From the NCBI GenBank assembly GCA_964481825.1, contig CAYZUE010000035.1:1-12646 (forward strand): a stretch of DNA of 12,646 nucleotides. Direction: 5' to 3'. A model generated the notes under the pieces. It saw only the letters and a program-made list of their open reading frames with translations. It was not told the origin of the DNA and made no database searches. This DNA comes from CAYZUE01 sp964481825 (GTDB lineage Archaea; Hydrothermarchaeota; Hydrothermarchaeia; Hydrothermarchaeales; JALUUU01). The translations under genes were made by a program, and so were the position numbers. This document shows positions 8,089 to 12,646 of this stretch, piece after piece; positions within the stretch are counted from its first letter, which is position 1; every line of letters begins with the position of its first letter.

Positions 8089-8193
8089 TTTAGATAAATT
8101 TACTTTAATGTTTTTATATCTGCTAAGGGATCTGCCTAAAAATTTGTTGCAGTTTTAATTTAAAAGCCAATAGTAAGATAATTACCAGCATAA

Positions 8194-9648
8194 TTAAATT
8201 GGTTTTTTCATAACATATACGAGTGTAAGACCAAGACAGTTTATTTTCATAAAATTATCAATTCGTTTAGGGTAATATTCACCGAAAACATGAAAAAAGG
8301 TTCGGATATTATGAATGGTATACATATTGAGAAAATCAAATCCTGCATCTTTAATGGTTTGATCCAGACTATATTTATCAAAACAGATTAAATGTGTCTC
8401 CCCATAGTTTCTGCTCTGCCCAAATCTATCCCAGATTTTTTCAACAATAGGCCATAATGACTTTTTGTTTTCAGTTGTGACTAATATTCTGCCACCATGA
8501 GTTACTACTTTGTAAATCTCACCTAAAACTTCCTTATAAGAGATACAATGATCTAAGATATCAAGACCAATAACAGTATCAAAGCAATTATCTTTAAAGG
8601 GTAATTTTTCTGCTGATCCAACTATAAATTGGAGTTTTTTATTTTTGTCTTTTAATTTCTTATTATTTGCGTACTTGATAGCTCTATCATTAAAATCTAG
8701 ACCGATAATCTTAGTATTTCTACTATTTTGAGACACTCTAAATGTTAACCCCCCGCTACCACATCCTAAATCTAAAATACGTTTCTCATTTAAATCAAGT
8801 TGTTCTAAAACATTATCTAATTTTTCTTCATGCCATTTTCTTTGAACTAGTTTATTACTTTTAACGGCGAGCGTGTCTACATCAGGAGAGAAGTTATAGT
8901 AAATGTTTCTAATTTTTTTAGGTTCAATTTCTGCTAAAACATTTGGAAAAATTCGTAACTTTAATGCATTAATTATGACTTTATTATATTCCGGCCCTTG
9001 CTTGAGGTAATTAAGATTAGATTTACCCCTAAATCGGGTACGATATCTAATTGGTATTTCCTTGATAGTGAACCCTGCTAGAAATGTTTTGATAGGTACT
9101 TCGATATATATCCCAAATCCATTACTAGTGAACTTAATTGATTCAATAATGCTTCTCTTATATGCTCTAAAACCTGACGTAAAATCCTTAACAGGTAATC
9201 CTAATAAATTCCTAAAAACAATATTGAATAAACTACTGACCACTAATCTACCTAGGGACATATCGGCCTTTCCACCCTGGGTATACCTCGATCCACACAC
9301 CATATCACAATCATTAAGGGCATCTATCAAATTAGGTATTTCCGAAGGATTATGTGATAAATCTCCATCAAGAGTTACGATTACATCCCCTGTTGACTTA
9401 TCTAACCCTTTCCGAATAGAAAGCCCCACACCTTTATTCTCAGTTCTATGAATTACAGTTAGTTCATTAATTTTTTTTTTCAGTTCAGATAATATGGTTT
9501 TACTATCATCCGTACTATTATCATTAATAACAATTATTTCAAATATACCTAGAGATTCTTTTTGTAAAGAATCATAAATTTCTAAAACTAATTTTTCAAT
9601 ATTTTCTGCTTCATTATGAATCGGGATTATTATTGAATATTTTAACGT
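8194..9648 (-). CDS. DPM1-like GT2 fused to SAM-dependent methyltransferase; non-canonical start
   Basis: The open frame runs from a stop at 9697-9699 to TAA at 8194 with no ATG, GTG or TTG before a GTG at 9429. Starting at that GTG would delete the first 73 residues of the GT2 fold, including YSIIIPIHNEAENI and VINDNSTDDS, so it is rejected. ACG at 9646-9648 is the best start: it lies nine bases after AAGGAG (9658-9663) and would give MLKYSIIIP. In that 484-residue numbering, residues 1 to about 235 are a GT-A fold with D94-G-D96 (LDGDLSHNP) and DFTSGFRAYKRS, as in dolichyl/polyprenyl-phosphate mannose synthases, without the trailing membrane helices some carry. From about 245 a class I methyltransferase follows, with motif I ILDLGCGSGG near 291-300 and later D-F-N-D and GSAEKLPF. 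It likely loads a sugar on polyprenyl phosphate and methylates that or a related glycan. Confidence 0.82.
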   Translation of the reverse strand, partial: TLKYSIIIPIHNEAENIEKLVLEIYDSLQKESLGIFEIIVINDNSTDDSKTILSELKKKINELTVIHRTENKGVGLSIRKGLDKSTGDVIVTLDGDLSHNPSEIPNLIDALNDCDMVCGSRYTQGGKADMSLGRLVVSSLFNIVFRNLLGLPVKDFTSGFRAYKRSIIESIKFTSNGFGIYIEVPIKTFLAGFTIKEIPIRYRTRFRGKSNLNYLKQGPEYNKVIINALKLRIFPNVLAEIEPKKIRNIYYNFSPDVDTLAVKSNKLVQRKWHEEKLDNVLEQLDLNEKRILDLGCGSGGLTFRVSQNSRNTKIIGLDFNDRAIKYANNKKLKDKNKKLQFIVGSAEKLPFKDNCFDTVIGLDILDHCISYKEVLGEIYKVVTHGGRILVTTENKKSLWPIVEKIWDRFGQSRNYGETHLICFDKYSLDQTIKDAGFDFLNMYTIHNIRTFFHVFGEYYPKRIDNFMKINCLGLTLVYVMKKPI

Positions 9649-9663
9649 TTCTAAATACTCCTT
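9646..9663 (-). promoter_or_regulatory. Shine-Dalgarno-like AAGGAG followed by ACG start candidate
   Basis: Read on the minus strand, AAGGAG (9663-9658), nine spacer bases and ACG (9648-9646) have ideal start-site geometry for the GT2-methyltransferase. A T in place of the C would make a normal ATG. The TATA-like element 9694-9703 predicts transcription start near 9673, upstream of this site but downstream of any earlier in-frame candidate such as ATA at 9694-9696. Confidence 0.55.
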
Positions 9664-9693
9664 GATAAATTGATTATTAATTAAAAAAGTCTC

Positions 9694-9703
9694 TATTTAT
9701 ATG
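9694..9703 (-). promoter_or_regulatory. TATA-box-like element for the GT2-methyltransferase gene
   Basis: The minus strand reads CATATAAATA, close to the archaeal TATA consensus. Expected transcription start is near 9673, leaving a leader of about 25 bases that contains AAGGAG before the ACG start candidate. It lies just past the in-frame stop at 9697-9699, so the coding region cannot extend further upstream. Confidence 0.45.
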
Positions 9704-9773
9704 TTGATATTTAAAACTTGTCACGAGTATAATTTAAAATACGAAAAACAGATAAGAAAAAATAGTAAAGAAA

Positions 9774-9780
9774 CTTTTAA
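9774..9780 (+). promoter_or_regulatory. Weak TATA-like element before the ALG5-like gene
   Basis: CTTTTAA lies about 35 bases upstream of the ATG at 9812, a distance compatible with a short archaeal leader. The match to the TATA consensus is poor, and other AT-rich candidates exist further upstream (9728-9739). Confidence 0.25.
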
Positions 9781-9811
9781 GGTATTGAATAATCTAAATT
9801 GAAAAGAAATT

Positions 9812-10606
9812 ATGAAATATACTATAGTTGTCCCAGCGTATAACGAGGGTACAAGAATCCAAAAATTGTTGAAAAATATTGTATCTGAATTTGAAAGACA
9901 TGAAATAATTGTGGTAGATGATGGATCCCAGGATAAGACTGCAGAAATAGCAAAATCCTATGGAGTTAAAGTCATAAAACACAAGGGAAATATGGGTAAA
10001 GGGGCCGCCATAAAAACTGGTTTTTTAAATTCAAAAGGCGATATAACAGGATTTATTGACGCTGATGAGTCTATAAGTCCAGAAGACATTGAAAGAGTAT
10101 TTTGTTCTGCTGAAAACAAAACTTTAGCAATTGCATCAAGGTATCATCCTAATTCCAATATAACAATAAAACAACCTTTGAGCAGAAGAATTGCAAGTAG
10201 AAGTTTCAATTCTTTAGTGCAAATTTTGTTTTGTTTGAATGTTACAGATACGCTATGTGGATGTAAAGCGATGAAAACAAATATAGCAAAAGAGATTGCT
10301 ATGGAAACACAATCTAATGGTTTTGAATGGGATGTGGAACTTCTTTGGTTAGCGTTAATTAAAGGTTATAGAATAAAGGAAGTCCCAGTAACTTGGAAAC
10401 ATGAGAAGGATTCTACATTCTGGATTAATCTTCCTCAATTTTGTCTAACGACTGCGCCAAAAATGCTTGTTAGTCTCTTAAAGATAAGAATTCAGGATAT
10501 ATCTAAGAAACCATTAGGAGGAGCTATTGTTGCAATTTTTTTTCTAACCAGTGCTCTACTTCCAATTGGAGTATATATTCTGATAAGAAAATTCCTTGAA
10601 AAGTGA
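9812..10606 (+). CDS. ALG5-like GT2 (polyprenyl/dolichyl-phosphate sugar synthase type)
   Basis: This is a 264-residue protein. A GT-A fold opens at the first residue (MKYTIVVPAYNEGTRI), then VVDDGSQDKT at 34-43, GNMGKGAAIKTG at 59-70 and the DxD motif D83-A-D85 in FIDADESISP. DTLCGCKAM (146-154) and FEWDVELLWLALIKGY (171-186) are typical of dolichyl-phosphate beta-glucosyltransferase (ALG5) and related enzymes. A C-terminal hydrophobic helix (about 237-258) would anchor it to the membrane. It likely transfers one sugar from a nucleotide sugar to polyprenyl phosphate, giving a donor that the GT-C enzymes of this window could use. The start is fixed by the family's short N-terminus. The methyltransferase gene follows after 11 bases, so the two are probably cotranscribed. 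The exact sugar is not determined; a GT2 with another lipid acceptor is possible. Confidence 0.83.
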   Translation: MKYTIVVPAYNEGTRIQKLLKNIVSEFERHEIIVVDDGSQDKTAEIAKSYGVKVIKHKGNMGKGAAIKTGFLNSKGDITGFIDADESISPEDIERVFCSAENKTLAIASRYHPNSNITIKQPLSRRIASRSFNSLVQILFCLNVTDTLCGCKAMKTNIAKEIAMETQSNGFEWDVELLWLALIKGYRIKEVPVTWKHEKDSTFWINLPQFCLTTAPKMLVSLLKIRIQDISKKPLGGAIVAIFFLTSALLPIGVYILIRKFLEK

Positions 10607-10617
10607 AGGTAATGTGA

Positions 10618-11352
10618 ATGGATTTAGAAGATCGAAGACAGGATATCGGCGAAGATTATTGGTGGTTTGCTGGTAAAATAGAATTACATTCCATCTTATT
10701 GGAATTAATCTGTAAAAAAGGAAGGAATATAATATTGAATGTTGGTTGTGGAACAGGTGAAGACCTAGAAATCATAAGTAAATTTGGGAAAACGATTGCA
10801 ATGGATATCTCAAAAGAGACCTTGAGCAAGGTTGTACAATCAGATACTATCCAACTTATTCGAGGCGATGCTGAGAACCTACCTTTTAGAGAGGATGTTT
10901 TCGACATTGTACTTATGCTAGACGTTATTGAACATCTAGAAAACGATGAAAAAAGTGTTCAACAAGTTTTTACTGTAATGAACGGAGGAGGGCATTTAAT
11001 AATATCTGTTCCGGCTATACCATTGTTATTTAGTGGGCATGATGTAGGTTTGGGACATTTACGGAGGTATACAAAAAAGGCTTTTTTAAACTTGGTAAAC
11101 AATAGATTTATCATTAAAAGATTCACTTACTGGAACACTTTCTTATTTCCACCAATAATGGTGTTTAGGCTAATGAAAAAGATCGTTTATATTAGAAGAA
11201 CAAATAAAACATCAGATATATGGAAATTGCATCCCTGCCTGAATAAAATATTTTTATCTGTTCTAAGGTTAGAAAATACTCTAATTAAAAATAACATTAA
11301 CTTACCTTTCGGTGTTAGCTTAATTGGAGTTTTTAAAAAAAAAGTTGACTAA
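10618..11352 (+). CDS. Class I SAM-dependent methyltransferase (Methyltransf_11/23-like)
   Basis: This is a 244-residue protein. The N-terminal YWWFAGKIELH (14-24) resembles the WWF-x-(G/A)-R/K opening seen in many glycan-cluster methyltransferases. Motif I is ILNVGCGTGEDL (39-50), with asparagine where aspartate is more usual. The adenosine-side acidic residue lies in AMDIS (61-65), GDAENLPF (83-90) is motif II-like, and LDVIEHLEN (101-109) is a motif III-like stretch. The C-terminal part (about 150-200) is hydrophobic and basic and may associate with the membrane. GAAGGT (10605-10610) lies seven bases before the ATG and gives a plausible ribosome site. It sits 11 bases after the ALG5-like GT2, echoing the GT2-methyltransferase fusion on the opposite strand, so methylation of the same lipid-sugar or glycan is a reasonable guess. 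The substrate is unknown. Confidence 0.83.
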   Translation: MDLEDRRQDIGEDYWWFAGKIELHSILLELICKKGRNIILNVGCGTGEDLEIISKFGKTIAMDISKETLSKVVQSDTIQLIRGDAENLPFREDVFDIVLMLDVIEHLENDEKSVQQVFTVMNGGGHLIISVPAIPLLFSGHDVGLGHLRRYTKKAFLNLVNNRFIIKRFTYWNTFLFPPIMVFRLMKKIVYIRRTNKTSDIWKLHPCLNKIFLSVLRLENTLIKNNINLPFGVSLIGVFKKKVD

Positions 11353-11425
11353 TAAAAAAAGTGAACCGAAGAGATGAAAAAAAAGGTAGAATTTGGATAA
11401 TAACGTAAAATACAAGAGCTGAAAA

Positions 11426-12646
11426 ATGAACGTAAATTATTTACTTCTCCAAAACTTACTCACATTAGCATATCTTATATGTTTATTGCTAATTGTGATT
11501 ATTTTTTATAGGCCATTTTTTTTGACCCATATTTATGATAAAATAGGAATTTTAAGATTAAAATATTACTATTATATCGTTCCTGCCGTTATCAGCATCG
11601 TGTTCTTTACATTCAATTATATTATTCAATCGATCTATTTCGATGAGGTTGGTGGTGCAGGGCCTATTTTAGATTATTATAAAACTTGGTTGGATCTAGC
11701 CCTACATGGTTTAGATCCTTTTAACACTAATTTGTATGAGACCTGGCATCCTCCAATGTATGGGCCTCTAACTTTGATGTTGTTCATAGCAGGTTTAACT
11801 ATCTACAGCAATCCCTTTGCAATAAACCTCCTATTGTTCCTTTTTTATATTGGAACGGTGCTGGTAGCTGTAGCATTTGGAAAAGATTTATTTCAAGACA
11901 GCAGATATGCATGCACGGTAGGGATAATTACTGCCTTAAACCCTCTTTTATGGTACACTGCAATTACGATGCTTACAACAGACATTTTTGTAGTATTTAC
12001 AATCCTTTTAATTTCCTACCTATTTTTTAGAATAGACAAAACCGATGATAGTTCTAAGAAAAAAATTGTTTTAATAGCTGGTATATCCACCGGGATTTTA
12101 GCATCTCTGAAATTCATTCCACTCATAGTATTTGTTGGATTTTTAATATCAAAATTGAACTTTGGAATAAAAGACCGTATTATCGCAGGTTTAAGTTGTG
12201 GGATAACATTCTTATTAATCCACATCATCGCATATTATTATTGGGGATTAGGGATAATTAAATGGGCTTATATATTCCCAGCATCTTTGTATGGGGATTT
12301 TAGTCCTATACTATTATTTTCAGATTACATCCCCAGATATGGAGAGGTGATTATCTTTGTGTCATCTTTTCCAATATCCATCTCATTACCACTGATGTTT
12401 GCAGGTTTATTACTCGCTTATACAATGGTAATAAGGAGAGGCTTAAGCTGGTCTTCCACCATAGTTATAATGACTGCGTTTTATTTAGTTGCTAACAAGG
12501 TTCATGTAGCATATTTCTCTTGGATAATTGTGATTCCAATACTCTACGCATTGTATTATAAAAAATCTGAAATAGCAATTCCTTCCTTTTTAATAATTTT
12601 AATACCTAGATTATGGTCAATTTTTGTAGAGAAGAAATTTGGTTCT
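11426..12646 (+). CDS. GT-C-like polytopic membrane glycosyltransferase, 3' end cut by window
   Basis: From the ATG at 11426 the frame stays open to the last base, giving 407 codons with no stop, so the protein is incomplete at its C-terminus. It opens with a hydrophobic segment (5-28), then another (49-68), followed by an acidic extracytoplasmic loop: IYFDEVGGAG (70-79), DYYKTWLDLALHGLDPFNTN (83-102) and HPPMYGP (108-114). That order (acidic residue, D-Y, HG-x-DPF, HPP-x-YGP) is typical of GT-C mannosyltransferase-like proteins (GT87/PIG-M-like group). At least seven more hydrophobic helices follow. It probably transfers a sugar from polyprenyl phosphate to a lipid or glycan acceptor outside the membrane. 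The 73-base gap after the methyltransferase gene has no gene; the gene may be the third in that transcript or have its own promoter. Confidence 0.75.
   Translation, partial: MNVNYLLLQNLLTLAYLICLLLIVIIFYRPFFLTHIYDKIGILRLKYYYYIVPAVISIVFFTFNYIIQSIYFDEVGGAGPILDYYKTWLDLALHGLDPFNTNLYETWHPPMYGPLTLMLFIAGLTIYSNPFAINLLLFLFYIGTVLVAVAFGKDLFQDSRYACTVGIITALNPLLWYTAITMLTTDIFVVFTILLISYLFFRIDKTDDSSKKKIVLIAGISTGILASLKFIPLIVFVGFLISKLNFGIKDRIIAGLSCGITFLLIHIIAYYYWGLGIIKWAYIFPASLYGDFSPILLFSDYIPRYGEVIIFVSSFPISISLPLMFAGLLLAYTMVIRRGLSWSSTIVIMTAFYLVANKVHVAYFSWIIVIPILYALYYKKSEIAIPSFLIILIPRLWSIFVEKKFGS

Noticed and set aside
8071..8095. Short tandem repeat considered as a CRISPR-like or satellite array
   Set aside because: Units are six bases with no spacers and only three exact copies; a promoter or low-complexity explanation is enough.
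9062..9451. 129-codon plus-strand open frame antisense to the GT2-methyltransferase gene
   Set aside because: It is the shadow of a clearly conserved GT2 coding region; its translation shows no recognisable domain and no ribosome site.
12016..12228. 70-codon minus-strand open frame near the window end
   Set aside because: It lies wholly inside the plus-strand GT-C-like gene, which stays open from 11426 to the window end with a sensible membrane protein translation.
1..12646. Search for tRNA, rRNA, insertion sequence or transposase remnants and attachment sites
   Set aside because: No cloverleaf-type sequence, transposase motif or long terminal inverted repeat was seen; base composition is even across genes, so no mobile element is claimed.

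Overview
This AT-rich window (about one third G+C by eye) looks like part of a surface-glycan or N-glycosylation locus, most likely from an archaeon. The archaeal reading rests on three things. TATA-box-like elements sit about 25-50 bases upstream of several starts, with no bacterial -35/-10 pairs. Leaders appear very short for some genes, with Shine-Dalgarno-like sites at others. The genes include several enzymes of the eukaryote/archaea-type lipid-linked sugar kind (ALG5/DPM1-like GT2 and ALG13/ALG14-like). No ribosomal RNA, tRNA or other lineage marker is present, so the lineage is not resolved and a low-GC bacterium is not excluded.

Layout: (1) 1-696 (+) is the 3' part of a membrane-associated family 2 glycosyltransferase. 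(2) 688-2133 (-) is a cobalamin-binding radical SAM enzyme that converges on gene 1 and overlaps it by 9 bases. (3) 2134-2266 holds a divergent promoter region. (4) 2267-5462 (+) is a tight three-gene unit: a GT4 domain fused to an ALG14-like domain, then the ALG13-like partner (TTGA overlap), then a GT-C membrane glycosyltransferase. (5) 5548-7983 (-) is a large YfhO-like GT-C membrane protein. (6) 8194-9648 (-) is a DPM1-like GT2 fused to a SAM methyltransferase; its true N-terminus has no ATG/GTG/TTG, and an ACG sits where the start should be. (7) 9649-9811 is a second divergent promoter region. (8) 9812-11352 (+) holds an ALG5-like GT2 and a separate SAM methyltransferase. (9) 11426 to the window end (+) is a further GT-C-like polytopic membrane protein, cut by the window edge. 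No gene-free stretch exceeds 300 bases; the longest is about 210 bases (7984-8193).

Inferred logic: the two GT2 enzymes of the DPM1/ALG5 type would load single sugars onto polyprenyl (dolichyl) phosphate. The three GT-C proteins would use such lipid-phosphate sugars on the extracytoplasmic side. GT4, ALG13/14 and the first GT2 would extend a lipid-linked chain from nucleotide sugars. The two methyltransferases and the radical SAM enzyme would decorate sugars or lipid. Family assignments come from motifs I can read; substrates and linkages are not readable from sequence.

Most notable are two unusual fusions (GT4-ALG14 and GT2-methyltransferase), the fused and split versions of a GT2/methyltransferase pair lying head to head, and the missing canonical start of the GT2-methyltransferase gene.
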